Below, one piece after another: positions 44,117 through 52,190 of a DNA stretch of 54,080 nucleotides. Position numbers and translations under genes: made by a program. The stretch covers positions 1 through 54,080 of the forward strand of contig DJDA01000111.1 of NCBI GenBank assembly GCA_002430835.1, read 5' to 3'. Positions within the stretch are counted from its first letter, which is position 1; every line of letters begins with the position of its first letter. Under the pieces are notes generated by a model. The model searched no databases. It was not told the DNA's origin and worked only from the letters and a program-made list of their open reading frames with translations. The DNA is from Brevundimonas sp. UBA5936 (GTDB lineage: Bacteria; Pseudomonadota; Alphaproteobacteria; Caulobacterales; Caulobacteraceae).

Positions 44117-44329
44117 GGGAGAGGAAACCTCAATCAAACGGTTGAAACGAAAACTGGACAGACAGTCCGGAAACAGGTCGAGTGTCCGTCCGGCCTCGCC
44201 GTCGGACTGCAACAGTATAAGTTGCCATTCACGCGCTTCAAGCCCCCCGATCACGAAAACAGCCTTCGACCTCACGAAAAAAGGATTGAGGTGCGTCTGC
44301 GGGCGACGGCGCCTATCCTCGCGACTCAC

Positions 44330-46252
44330 ATGACCATCCGTCGCCTCCCCCCCGAAACCGTCAACCGCATCGCCGCCGGCGAGGTGGTCGAACGCCCCGC
44401 CAGCGCCATCAAGGAACTGGTCGAGAACGCCATCGACGCCGACGCCCGCAGCATCGAAATTCAGGCAGACGGCGGCGGCCTGACCCGCATCCTGATCGCC
44501 GACGACGGCAAGGGCATCCCGCGCGACGAACTGCCCGTCGCCATCGAACGCCACGCCACATCGAAGCTTGAGCCGGACGATGCGGGCGACGTGGACCTGC
44601 TGCGCATCTTCACCCTCGGCTTCCGGGGCGAGGCCCTGCCCTCCATCGGCTCGGTCGCCCGGCTGAACATCACGACCCGCGCGCGCGTCGAGGCGGGCCA
44701 GCCTCAGAACGACGCCTGGGCCATTTCGGTCGAGGGCGGCGCCCAGCGGCCCCTGTCGCCCGCCGCCTTCCCCGGCCCGCACGGGGCGCGGGTCGAGGTG
44801 CGCGACCTGTTCTACGCCACCCCTGCCCGGCTGAAGTTCATGAAGTCCGAGCGGGCCGAGGCCATGGCCATCTCCGAGGAGATCAAACGCCAGGCCATGG
44901 CGCATGAGGCGGTGGCCTTCACCCTTAGCCTCGACGGCAAGACGACCCTGCGCCTGCCCGCCGAACATCCCGGCGACGAGGGACGGCTGAAACGCCTCGG
45001 CGCCCTGCTGGGCCGCGACTTCGAGGCCAACGCCCTGCTGATCGATCAGGAGCGCGACGGCGTGCGCCTGTCGGGCTATGCGGGCCTGCCGACCTATTCG
45101 CGCGGCAATGCGGCGCACCAGTTCCTGTTCGTCAACGGCCGCCCTGTGCGCGACCGCCTGCTGCAGGGCGCCCTGCGCGGCGCCTACGCCGACTTCCTGG
45201 CGCGTGACCGGCACCCGGCGGCGGCCCTCTTCATCGACATCGACCCGCTGTATGTCGACGTGAACGTTCACCCGGCCAAGGCGGAGGTCCGCTTCCGCGA
45301 TCCGGCGCTGGTGCGCGGCCTGATCGTCGGCGCCCTGCGCCACGCCCTGCACGCGGCGGGACACCGCGCCTCGACCACGGTCGCCGCCGACGCTCTGTCA
45401 GGGTTCCGCCCGCATACGGGCGAGGCCCTCTACAACCCGGCCGCGCCGCAGACGTTCAGCAACGCCGCGCCGAGTTGGAGCGGCTGGCAGGGCTGGTCGC
45501 AACCGGCCGCCGCCGCCCAGAACCTGCCGGGCCTCAACGAACGCTCCGCCCGCGTCGAGCATACGTGGAGCGGTGAAGCCGCCCCCACCAGCTTCCGCAC
45601 CCTTGGCGAGATTCAGGCCGAACATGCGGGCCAGATCGCGCCCGGCGCCTCGGCCCCCGCCGACCTGATCGATTACCCGCTGGGCGCCGCGCGGGCCCAG
45701 CTTCACGGCAATTACATCGTGGCCCAGACCCGCGACGGCCTGGTCATTGTCGATCAGCACGCCGCCCACGAACGCCTCGTCTATGAGCGGATGAAGGCCC
45801 AGATGGCCGACGGCGCCGTCACCCGTCAGGCCCTGCTGACGCCCGAAGTCGTCGAACTGGACCCCGCCGAGGCCGAGCGTGTCGCCGCCAAGGCCGAGGA
45901 ACTAGCCGAGATGGGCCTGATCGTCGAAGCGTTCGGCGCGGGCGCGGTGCTGGTGCGCGAAACCCCGGCCCTGCTGGGCGACACCGACGTTCAGGGCCTG
46001 ATCCGCGACATCGCCGACGACCTGTCCGAACACGGCGCCGCCCTGTCGCTGAAGGAGCGGATGGCCGAGGTTTGCGGCACGATGGCCTGCCACGGCTCGG
46101 TGCGCTCGGGCCGCGTCCTGTCGGCGCCCGAAATGAACGCCCTGCTGCGCCAGATGGAGGCCACGCCCCACTCCGGCCAGTGCAACCACGGCCGTCCGAC
46201 CTATGTGGAGCTGAAGCTGCACGATCTAGAGAAGCTGTTCGGACGGCGATGA
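44330..46252 (+). CDS. mutL: DNA mismatch repair protein MutL
   Basis: 640 residues from ATG 44330 (MTIRRLPPETVNRIAAGEVVERPASA). GHL ATPase motifs: KELVENAIDAD, DDGKGI, GFRGEALPSIGSV and ARVEVRDLFYATPARLKF. The linker at about 360-450 is Pro/Ala-rich. The C-terminal domain carries DQHAAHERLVYE, the endonuclease motif DQHA(X)2E(X)4E, with CNHGRP near the end. So this MutL is probably a nicking enzyme, in keeping with the absence of MutH in this lineage. A long open frame before the ATG is not part of it. Confidence 0.97.
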   Translation: MTIRRLPPETVNRIAAGEVVERPASAIKELVENAIDADARSIEIQADGGGLTRILIADDGKGIPRDELPVAIERHATSKLEPDDAGDVDLLRIFTLGFRGEALPSIGSVARLNITTRARVEAGQPQNDAWAISVEGGAQRPLSPAAFPGPHGARVEVRDLFYATPARLKFMKSERAEAMAISEEIKRQAMAHEAVAFTLSLDGKTTLRLPAEHPGDEGRLKRLGALLGRDFEANALLIDQERDGVRLSGYAGLPTYSRGNAAHQFLFVNGRPVRDRLLQGALRGAYADFLARDRHPAAALFIDIDPLYVDVNVHPAKAEVRFRDPALVRGLIVGALRHALHAAGHRASTTVAADALSGFRPHTGEALYNPAAPQTFSNAAPSWSGWQGWSQPAAAAQNLPGLNERSARVEHTWSGEAAPTSFRTLGEIQAEHAGQIAPGASAPADLIDYPLGAARAQLHGNYIVAQTRDGLVIVDQHAAHERLVYERMKAQMADGAVTRQALLTPEVVELDPAEAERVAAKAEELAEMGLIVEAFGAGAVLVRETPALLGDTDVQGLIRDIADDLSEHGAALSLKERMAEVCGTMACHGSVRSGRVLSAPEMNALLRQMEATPHSGQCNHGRPTYVELKLHDLEKLFGRR

Positions 46253-46288
46253 TCTTTTCGTCACCCTACCGCTTCGCTACCTGAGGGC

Positions 46289-46759
46289 ATGACTCCTTCC
46301 GTCCTCTTCGTTTGCCTCGGCAACATCTGTCGCTCGCCGCTGGCTGAAGCGGCCTTCCGTGAAGAGGCGCGCCGCCTGAAGCTGGATGTGGTCGCCGATT
46401 CCGCAGGCACAGGCGGCTGGCACGTCGACTCTCCGCCTGATCCGCGGGCGCAGGCGGTCGCGTTGAAAAACGGCGTCGACATCTCGGCCCTGCGCGGCCG
46501 TCAGGTGAAGCCCGCCGACTACCGCCGCTTCACCCATCTGGTGGCGATGGATCACGATAATCTGGCCAACCTGCGCCGCCTCGCCCCGCCCGACGCCACG
46601 GCCGAACTGTCCCTGTTGCTGGATCACGTCGAGGGCCGCGCCGGTCAGGCCGTGGCCGATCCCTATTTCGGCGAGGACGACGGCTTCGACGTCACCTGGG
46701 CCGACGTCACGGCCGGCGCCCGCGCCCTGGCCTCCGAGCTTCAGCGCCGCAGAGGTTGA
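46289..46759 (+). CDS. Low-molecular-weight protein-tyrosine phosphatase
   Basis: 156 residues. The active-site loop VCLGNICRSP (CX5RS) is at residues 8-17, and the acid loop DPYFG at about 125. The fold markers ADSAGTGGWH and FTHLVAMDHDNLANLRR fit the family. It dephosphorylates tyrosine in proteins or acts on arsenate in related enzymes. It lies 36 bases after mutL and could share its transcript, although functional linkage is not known. Confidence 0.93.
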   Translation: MTPSVLFVCLGNICRSPLAEAAFREEARRLKLDVVADSAGTGGWHVDSPPDPRAQAVALKNGVDISALRGRQVKPADYRRFTHLVAMDHDNLANLRRLAPPDATAELSLLLDHVEGRAGQAVADPYFGEDDGFDVTWADVTAGARALASELQRRRG

Positions 46760-46822
46760 AGCGCCTAGCCGCCGACCACACCTCGCGCTATAAGCCGCGC
46801 CTTCCCCCAATGGGATGGAACC

Positions 46823-46943
46823 ATGTTTGAGATTGTAGCCACGGCATAGGCCTGGACGCTGATCGTCCCGAGGCCTCCTGAGCCCGCCCCGCGCCCCGTT
46901 GCGCCGGGCGCGTGTCTTCTCATGCCTTGGAAATCTCAATCCC
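46823..46943 (+). ncRNA. Structured leader of yjhX with an 8-codon open frame
   Basis: The segment begins with ATG..TAG (46823-46849) encoding MFEIVATA, preceded by a GGGATGGAA ribosome-like site. The stop codon overlaps a strong hairpin (AGGCCT GGACG / CGTCC CG AGGCCT, 46848-46876). A second hairpin follows (CGCGCCC/GGGCGCG, 46890-46912) with TGTCTTCT after it. Finally AATCTCAA (46932-46939), just before the yjhX start, is an exact complement of TTGAGATT (46827-46834) inside the short frame. This layout suggests control of yjhX translation or attenuation; no known class is recognised. Confidence 0.45.
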
Positions 46944-47219
46944 ATGAACCTGTCACGTGCGGAGCAACGCACGCTCCACGCCCTCGCCCAGGGCGGTCGC
47001 ATCCTGCTGGAACGCGACGAACAGGGCCGCATCCTGGCCGCCCGCTGCTTCACCCGCGAAGGCTGGGTGCTGGACGGCTGTAACCTCGATCAATGGCGCA
47101 GCCTGAAGCGCAAGGGCGTCATCAAGTCCCGCAACGGTGGCCCCTATGTCGTCAACCGCGACGGCCTCAGCCGCCTGCGCAGCCGGGCCGACAACCGGAC
47201 CTCAGGTCGAAGCTTCTGA
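46944..47219 (+). CDS. yjhX: YjhX-family protein
   Basis: 91 residues from ATG 46944. MNLSRAEQRTLHALAQGGRIL..RDEQGRILAARCFTREGWVLDGC matches E. coli YjhX/UPF0386 nearly in register, and the end reads IKSRNGGPYVVNRDGLSRLRSRADNR. E. coli YjhX is described as a toxin in a toxin-antitoxin pair with YjhQ, a GNAT protein; no such partner is next to it here. A structured leader precedes it, and its 3' end overlaps rsmD on the opposite strand by 18 bases. Confidence 0.88.
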   Translation: MNLSRAEQRTLHALAQGGRILLERDEQGRILAARCFTREGWVLDGCNLDQWRSLKRKGVIKSRNGGPYVVNRDGLSRLRSRADNRTSGRSF

Positions 47220-47777
47220 CGCCCTGAGGAACAGGACGCGCGCGGCGCCGTAGTCGCGCGCGTCCAATCGCTCATAGCCGGGGGTGTCGATCTCGGGCTC
47301 GTCCGAGCCGCGCTCGAACACCACAATGGCGCCCGGCGCCAGCCAGCCGCCCTCCAGCAACCGCGCCAGCGTCTGCTCTCCCAGCCCCTTGGCGTAGGGC
47401 GGGTCCAGAAACGCCAGGGTGAAGGCCTCGCCCGCCGAACCGGGGCGCGGCCCCAGATCGGTCGCGCTGCGCCGATGCACACGGCACCGTCCGAACAGGC
47501 CATAGGCGTCCATGTTCTCGCGGATCGCGCCGCGCGCGCCGTCGTCCGTATCCACAAACAGGCAAAAGGCCGCCCCGCGCGACAGCGCCTCGAACCCCAG
47601 CGCGCCCGAACCGGCGTACAGATCGATCACCCGCGCCTCATGCAGGCCTTCGGCCCACGGCGCATGCTCCAGCACGTTGAAGATCGCCTGACGCGCCCGA
47701 TCCGACGTCGGCCGCGTGTTCTGTCCCTCGGGCGTGACGATGGCCCGACCGCGATATTGTCCAGCGACGATTCTCAT
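47202..47777 (-). CDS. rsmD: 16S rRNA (guanine(966)-N(2))-methyltransferase RsmD
   Basis: 191 residues from ATG 47777 (MRIVAGQYRGRAIVTPEG); the longer open frame upstream is antisense to the CPBP gene. Signatures: RPTSDRARQAIFNVLEH, VIDLYAGSGALGFEALSRGA and the catalytic DPPYAKG (NPPY-type). It methylates G966 of 16S rRNA. It converges with yjhX. Confidence 0.95.
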   Translation of the reverse strand: MRIVAGQYRGRAIVTPEGQNTRPTSDRARQAIFNVLEHAPWAEGLHEARVIDLYAGSGALGFEALSRGAAFCLFVDTDDGARGAIRENMDAYGLFGRCRVHRRSATDLGPRPGSAGEAFTLAFLDPPYAKGLGEQTLARLLEGGWLAPGAIVVFERGSDEPEIDTPGYERLDARDYGAARVLFLRASEAST

Positions 47778-47823
47778 GACCCCGCCTCTGGACCGACCAC
47801 GCGCGCAATGCAACGGTCGCCCC

Positions 47824-48771
47824 ATGTCGAACGCCGGATTCTCAGGCTCCCGCCTCTCGCCATTTCTCGTTGCAATTGAAGAAGCGCGTAACAGTCCGCT
47901 GATCGTCGGCGCTCGGCCCGCGGCGCGGTGGAAGCGGCTCGCGGGCTTCATCGCCCTGTCGTTCGTACTGATGATCGCCGCCTCCATCGTCATCGCCCTG
48001 GCGATGATCGCCATCGAAGCGATGGGCCTTGTTCGGGCCGGCGTCTTTGACCCTGTGCCGGAAGGACCGAACCGTCTGTATGGCGAAATCGTATCCGTGC
48101 TGGGCCTCGGCGCCTTCCTCGGTTTGTTGGCGGGCGCCGTGCTGCTCAGCGCCAAGATAGCCTATGGCGCGCCGACGACGGCCTTCCTGTGGCCCGGCCG
48201 CCCCTTCGCCCGACGCCAGCTGTGGCTCGGGTTCATCGTCATGGCCGTCGTGGGTAGCGCCAGCGTTCTGATCTACAACCTGATCGACCCCACGGGTCCG
48301 GCGCCGATCGTGAATCCCGCCTATTCGATCGAAAGCCGCCTGTTCTACGTCGCCGCCGCGACCCTCGGCCTGTTCGCCGCAGCCGCCGCCGAAGAGGTCG
48401 TCTTTCGCGGCGTCCTGCTCCGGGTGACGGGCGGATTCACAGGCAGCCTGATCATCCTATGCCTGTTCAACGCCGTCGTGTTTTCCGCCATTCACCTGGA
48501 CCCCGATCCTGTGGCCTTCGTCGCGCGCGCCCTGTCAGGCCTGATCTGGACCTGGGCGGCCTTGCGCCTTGGCGGGATCGAGTTCGCCATCGGCGCCCAC
48601 TGGGCCGGAAACCTCGCCATCGCCCTGCTGGGCGAACCGCTGACCACGGAAGCGGTTTCCACGGAGCCCACGCCGCTATCGGCGCTTGCCTATGAAGCCG
48701 TCGCCCTGGTCGTGGTGTTGATCGTCGTCGAGCGGATCGTGCGCGCCCGACGCGCTCAGCCCTCCGCGTAA
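47824..48771 (+). CDS. CPBP-family intramembrane glutamic protease
   Basis: 315 residues from ATG 47824. Seven or so hydrophobic segments. The three CPBP motifs are present: EExxxR as AAEEVVFRGVL, FxxxH as VFSAIHL, and HxxxN-like GAHWAGNL. Bacterial members are often linked to bacteriocin self-immunity or to abortive infection, and many have no known substrate. The rsmD start is 46 bases away on the other strand, so the promoters are shared. The 3' end overlaps the convergent GFA gene by 16 bases. Confidence 0.88.
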   Translation: MSNAGFSGSRLSPFLVAIEEARNSPLIVGARPAARWKRLAGFIALSFVLMIAASIVIALAMIAIEAMGLVRAGVFDPVPEGPNRLYGEIVSVLGLGAFLGLLAGAVLLSAKIAYGAPTTAFLWPGRPFARRQLWLGFIVMAVVGSASVLIYNLIDPTGPAPIVNPAYSIESRLFYVAAATLGLFAAAAAEEVVFRGVLLRVTGGFTGSLIILCLFNAVVFSAIHLDPDPVAFVARALSGLIWTWAALRLGGIEFAIGAHWAGNLAIALLGEPLTTEAVSTEPTPLSALAYEAVALVVVLIVVERIVRARRAQPSA

Positions 48772-49172
48772 AGCGCCTCGACCTCGGCGCCGGTCATGCG
48801 GGAGCGATCGCCGGCGAAGGCGTAGTTGCTAGGCTTGGCGTCGATATAGATCTCGCTGTCGAAGGCGAAGACCGACGGATCGTCGAACGCTTGGACCGAG
48901 ACCATGACCATGCCGCCCGCCTTCAATCGCCAGAACAGGTTGGAGCCGCAGGCCGAACAGAACTGCCGCACGGCCCAATCGGACGAGTCATAGGTCGACA
49001 GCGGCCCCTCGACCTCGACAGTGTCGCCGCAGTCGACGCTGAGCGACACCCCGCCCGAAGTCCGGCGGCACCGTTCGCAATGGCAGGCGTGCATTCCGCC
49101 CTTGGGCGTGGCGGTGAAGCGCACCGCCCCGCACAGGCAGCGGCCGTTCAACTGGGTTTCAACGTCCGCCAT
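48756..49172 (-). CDS. GFA-family zinc-binding protein
   Basis: 138 residues. Cysteine motifs follow the glutathione-dependent formaldehyde-activating pattern: GRCLCGAVRF (C-x-C), HACHCERCRR (C-x-C-x-x-C) and FCSACGSNLFWR (C-x-x-C). These bind two zinc ions and form the fold. Most family members other than Gfa itself have unknown substrates. It lies 22 bases downstream of rluB in the same direction, so it may be co-transcribed with it. Confidence 0.9.
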   Translation of the reverse strand: MADVETQLNGRCLCGAVRFTATPKGGMHACHCERCRRTSGGVSLSVDCGDTVEVEGPLSTYDSSDWAVRQFCSACGSNLFWRLKAGGMVMVSVQAFDDPSVFAFDSEIYIDAKPSNYAFAGDRSRMTGAEVEALYAEG

Positions 49173-49194
49173 GCCTTGCGCCTCTGCTCAATAG

Positions 49195-50682
49195 TCAGCC
49201 GCGTCCGCGCGGGCCGCCACGACCGCCTGCACCGCCCGAAGGCTTGCCGCCGAAAGGTTTGCCGCCGCCGCGAGGACCGCCTGGTCGGTCGCCCGAACGA
49301 GAGTCCGAACGCGCATCGGGACGCCCACCGGCTCCACCGGGACGACCGAACGGCTTGCCGCCGGGCTTTCCGCCGGGACGGCCGCCCTTGGGCGGACCGC
49401 GGCGGTCGTCGATGAACTGGTCGGCGCGCGGTTCGCGCGGCGTGAACGGACGGCGCGGACGATCGCCGCCTTCCGTCCCTTCGTCATCGCCCGGACGGGC
49501 GCGCGGCTTGAAGGTCTTCTTGTGCTCGAACTTCGGCTTGGCCTTGGCCCAGCCCTCCTTGCGAGCGGGCTTGCCGAACTCAGCGCCTTCCTCGGCGGCC
49601 GTTTCGGCGGCGCGCACGCGGCTGGGCTTGCGCGAGGGGTCCGACATGGCCGAGCCGGACTTGCCGCGCACGATCGGCGTGTTGGCGCGACGCCCCGGAA
49701 TAGGCGCCGGCGTCGCGACCGTGTTGCCGGTCGGCAGGTTCTCGGGACGGATATGCTCGGCCAGCATCTCGCGGATCACGCGCGGGCCGACTTCCTCAAC
49801 CGATCCGACCGGCAAGGTGCCGAGTTGGAACGGACCATAGGCCAGGCGGATCAGGCGGTTGACCGTCAGGCCGATGCTCTCCAGCACCTTGCGGACTTCG
49901 CGGTTCTTGCCCTCGGTGATCGAGACGCTGAGCCACAGGTTGGCCGACGACTTTTCACCCTCAGTCTTTTCCTTGGCCTTGTCGATGGTGGCTTCCACGG
50001 GGCCGTAGCGCACGCCGTCGACGACCACGCCGTCCTTCAGCTTGTCCAACTGCTCCTGGGTGATGCGGCCGCGCGCACGGGCGCGATACTGGCGCACCAG
50101 GGCCGTGTCCGGCAGTTCCAGCGCCCGGCTGAGTTCGCCGTCGTTGGTCAGCAGCAGCAGGCCTTCGGTCGCCAGATCGAGGCGGCCGACCGAAATCACG
50201 CGCGGAAGGCCGCTGGGCAGGGCGTCGAACACGGTCGGGCGGCCCGCCGGATCGTTGTGGCTGGTGATCAGGCCTGCGGGCTTATGATAGCGCCAAACGC
50301 GCGTCGCCTGGGCCGCGCCGATCGGCTTGCCGTCGACGGTGATCTTGTCGTCGCGCGTCACCAGTACGGCGGGCGTGGCCAGGATGCGGCCGTTCACCGC
50401 CACCTTGCCCAGACCGATCAGCCGTTCGACCTCACGACGCGAGGCGATGCCCGCGCGGGCCATAGCCTTGGCGATTCGTTCGGTGCGTTCGGGGCCCTTG
50501 GCCTCGGGCGCGGACTTGTCGCTCGACTTGCCCCCGGCGCGGTCGCGAGGCTTGCCGCCCGGCTTTCCGTCCTTGTCGAAGGGCTTTCGCGGGCCTTTAT
50601 CGGCGAAATTGCGGGGACCGCGCGCGCCGTCGTCTTGACGGGAACGGGGCTTCTTGTCGTTGTCTTTGGGATGGCGATCCAT
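49195..50682 (-). CDS. rluB: 23S rRNA pseudouridine synthase RluB-like, with long basic C-terminal tail
   Basis: 495 residues from ATG 50682. Residues about 1-65 are Lys/Arg-rich and disordered. The S4 domain is at about 66-115 (RIAKAMARAGIASRREVERLIGLGKVAVNG). The catalytic domain at about 120-310 has GRLDLATEGLLLLTNDGELSRALE with the active-site Asp, and VRYGPVEATIDKAKEK. After about 360 the protein is repetitive (GGRPGGKPGGKPFGRPGG, GGPRGGGKPFGGKPSGG). RluB makes pseudouridine 2605 in 23S rRNA; RluE or RluF is a less likely alternative. The start region overlaps the divergent tadA start by 12 bases. Confidence 0.9.
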   Translation of the reverse strand: MDRHPKDNDKKPRSRQDDGARGPRNFADKGPRKPFDKDGKPGGKPRDRAGGKSSDKSAPEAKGPERTERIAKAMARAGIASRREVERLIGLGKVAVNGRILATPAVLVTRDDKITVDGKPIGAAQATRVWRYHKPAGLITSHNDPAGRPTVFDALPSGLPRVISVGRLDLATEGLLLLTNDGELSRALELPDTALVRQYRARARGRITQEQLDKLKDGVVVDGVRYGPVEATIDKAKEKTEGEKSSANLWLSVSITEGKNREVRKVLESIGLTVNRLIRLAYGPFQLGTLPVGSVEEVGPRVIREMLAEHIRPENLPTGNTVATPAPIPGRRANTPIVRGKSGSAMSDPSRKPSRVRAAETAAEEGAEFGKPARKEGWAKAKPKFEHKKTFKPRARPGDDEGTEGGDRPRRPFTPREPRADQFIDDRRGPPKGGRPGGKPGGKPFGRPGGAGGRPDARSDSRSGDRPGGPRGGGKPFGGKPSGGAGGRGGPRGRG

Positions 50683-51165
50683 GATGAGCGGTTCATGAGC
50701 ATGGCGCTCGATCTGGCGCAAGCGGCGGCTGAGGCCGGCGAGGTGCCGGTCGGGGCCTTGATCGTGGACGAAAACACCGGCGAAGTGCTTGGGCGCGGGC
50801 AAAACGGGCCCATCACGGCCCATGATCCGACCGCCCATGCCGAGATCGTCGCCCTGCGCGATGCGGCGGCGAAGTTGCAGAATTATCGCCTTACGGACCT
50901 GACTCTCTACGTCACCCTTGAGCCTTGCGCCATGTGCGCGGGCGCCATCAGCCACGCCCGCATCGGCCGCGTGGTTTGGGGCGCGGACGATCCCAAGGGC
51001 GGCGCCGTGATCCACGGCGGGCGTTTCTTCGACCAGCCGACCTGTCACTGGCGGCCCCGGACCGAGAGCGGCGTCATGGCTGATCCGGCCGCTGAAATGC
51101 TGCGCAGCTTCTTCCGCTCACGCCGGAAATCACGATCAGGAACGCTGAGCGACGCCGGGCGTTGA
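50671..51165 (+). CDS. tadA: tRNA adenosine(34) deaminase
   Basis: 164 residues from ATG 50671 (MAIHDERFMSMALDLAQAA); ATG 50695 is an alternative. The deaminase motifs are TAHAEIVALRDAA (HAE zinc/catalytic) and TLEPCAMCAGAISHARIGRVVWGADDPKGGAV (PCxxC). It makes inosine at position 34 of tRNA-Arg, an essential reaction. The start region overlaps the rluB start on the opposite strand, so the two promoters lie inside each other's coding sequence. Confidence 0.95.
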   Translation: MAIHDERFMSMALDLAQAAAEAGEVPVGALIVDENTGEVLGRGQNGPITAHDPTAHAEIVALRDAAAKLQNYRLTDLTLYVTLEPCAMCAGAISHARIGRVVWGADDPKGGAVIHGGRFFDQPTCHWRPRTESGVMADPAAEMLRSFFRSRRKSRSGTLSDAGR

Positions 51166-51195
51166 GTTTCCAAGCTTGACCTTGAGAGGCTCCTC

Positions 51196-51609
51196 TTGCC
51201 GACCCGTATCCTCTGGCCGACCATCGTCTCCGTCCTGGTGCTGTTGTCCGCCTGCGGTCAGGAGCCGCGCGAGGCCCCGACCGACGGCGACGCCGTGCGC
51301 GAACGCGCCGTCGAAGCCCAGACCGCGCGCCGCCGCACCGGCGCCGAGCTTCAGGACCGCGCCCTGAACCGCGTCGTCCACGCCGTCTACCTGTGCAACA
51401 ACTCCGAACGTCTGTCGGTCGACTTCGACAACCCCCGCCAGATGGCCACCGTGCGCAACTCCAGCGGCGAGGCGGTGGATCTGTTCCAGGAACGCGCCGC
51501 CGACGGCATCTGGTATCGCGCCTCCGGCTATGAGCTGCGCGGCAAGGGCGTCATGGCGACATGGACCGCCGCCGACCGCGAACCCACCGAATGCCGGGCC
51601 GTCGACTAG
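51196..51609 (+). CDS. MliC-like lipoprotein (possible lysozyme inhibitor)
   Basis: 137 residues from a TTG start, preceded by GAGAGG. The signal peptide ends in the lipobox LSAC (RILWPTIVSVLVLLSACGQ). The C-terminal half fits MliC/PliC-type inhibitors of C-type lysozyme: AVYLCNNSERLSVDFDNPRQMATVRNSSGEAVDLF, then DGIWYRASGYELRGKGVMATWT. A cysteine pair (LCNN, ECRA) would clamp the barrel. It follows tadA by 31 bases. It converges with the GNAT gene with overlapping stop codons. Confidence 0.8.
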   Translation: MPTRILWPTIVSVLVLLSACGQEPREAPTDGDAVRERAVEAQTARRRTGAELQDRALNRVVHAVYLCNNSERLSVDFDNPRQMATVRNSSGEAVDLFQERAADGIWYRASGYELRGKGVMATWTAADREPTECRAVD

Positions 51610-52190
51610 GCGAGCGCCGCCAACCGTTCGTCTAGCCGTCGCCGCACGTCGGGCCAGTCCTCGTCCAGAATGGCGAACTGCGCCGTATCCCGCGCCCGCC
51701 CGGTCCAGGTCGTCTTGTGCTTGCGCAGCACGCCTTCAAAGGTCGCGCCCAGCTTGCGGATGGCCGCCTGGCTGGCGGCGTTCAGGGCGTCGGTGATGAT
51801 CTCGACCCGGATCGCCCCGTTCGAAAAGGCGTAGTCCAGCAACAAACGCTTGCACGCCGGGTTGATCGCCCCGCCCCGCGCCTCGGGTCGATAGAAGGTC
51901 GAACCGATCTCGCAGCGCCGATGCTCGGGCTTGATCTCATAGAGGCTGGTCGTGCCGACCACGGCGCCGTCCCTGCGCCGCACGGCATAGGCGATGCGAG
52001 ACCCCGCCGCCATCGCCTTCAGCGCCGCGTCCCACCAGCCGTCGAAGTGCGCGCCATAGGCGGCCGCGACCATGCCGTTCCAGGCGTCCGGGTCGCAGTC
52101 CAGCGCCGCCCGAACTTCATCCTTCAGCGCCTCGGTGAACGGCTCCAGCCGGACGAAGGCGTCTTCAAGGACGACGGGCGACAGTTTCAC
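51606..52190 (-). CDS. GNAT-family N-acetyltransferase, RimJ/RimL type
   Basis: 194 residues from a GTG start that overlaps the aroB stop (GTGA). The GNAT fold shows as VVLEDAFVRLEPFT, AVVGTTSLYEIKPEHRRCEIGSTFYRPEARGGAINPACKRLLLDYAF (acetyl-CoA region) and RVEIITDALNAASQAAIRKLGATFEGVLRKHKTT. This is the RimJ/L-like subtype that acetylates N-termini or small amines. It is the last gene of the aroK-aroB operon, probably without a pathway role in shikimate synthesis. Confidence 0.9.
   Translation of the reverse strand: MKLSPVVLEDAFVRLEPFTEALKDEVRAALDCDPDAWNGMVAAAYGAHFDGWWDAALKAMAAGSRIAYAVRRRDGAVVGTTSLYEIKPEHRRCEIGSTFYRPEARGGAINPACKRLLLDYAFSNGAIRVEIITDALNAASQAAIRKLGATFEGVLRKHKTTWTGRARDTAQFAILDEDWPDVRRRLDERLAALA

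Noticed and set aside
43778..44329. Extension of the mutL open frame upstream of 44330
   Set aside because: Antisense to yceI and without homology; the conserved MutL N-terminus begins at 44330.
44117..45364. N-terminal extension of the YceI open frame (416 codons)
   Set aside because: Antisense to mutL; His/Gln/Arg-rich shadow composition. The lipoprotein signal at 44116 marks the true start.
49522..50670. Extension of the tadA open frame upstream
   Set aside because: Antisense to rluB; the deaminase sequence starts at 50671.
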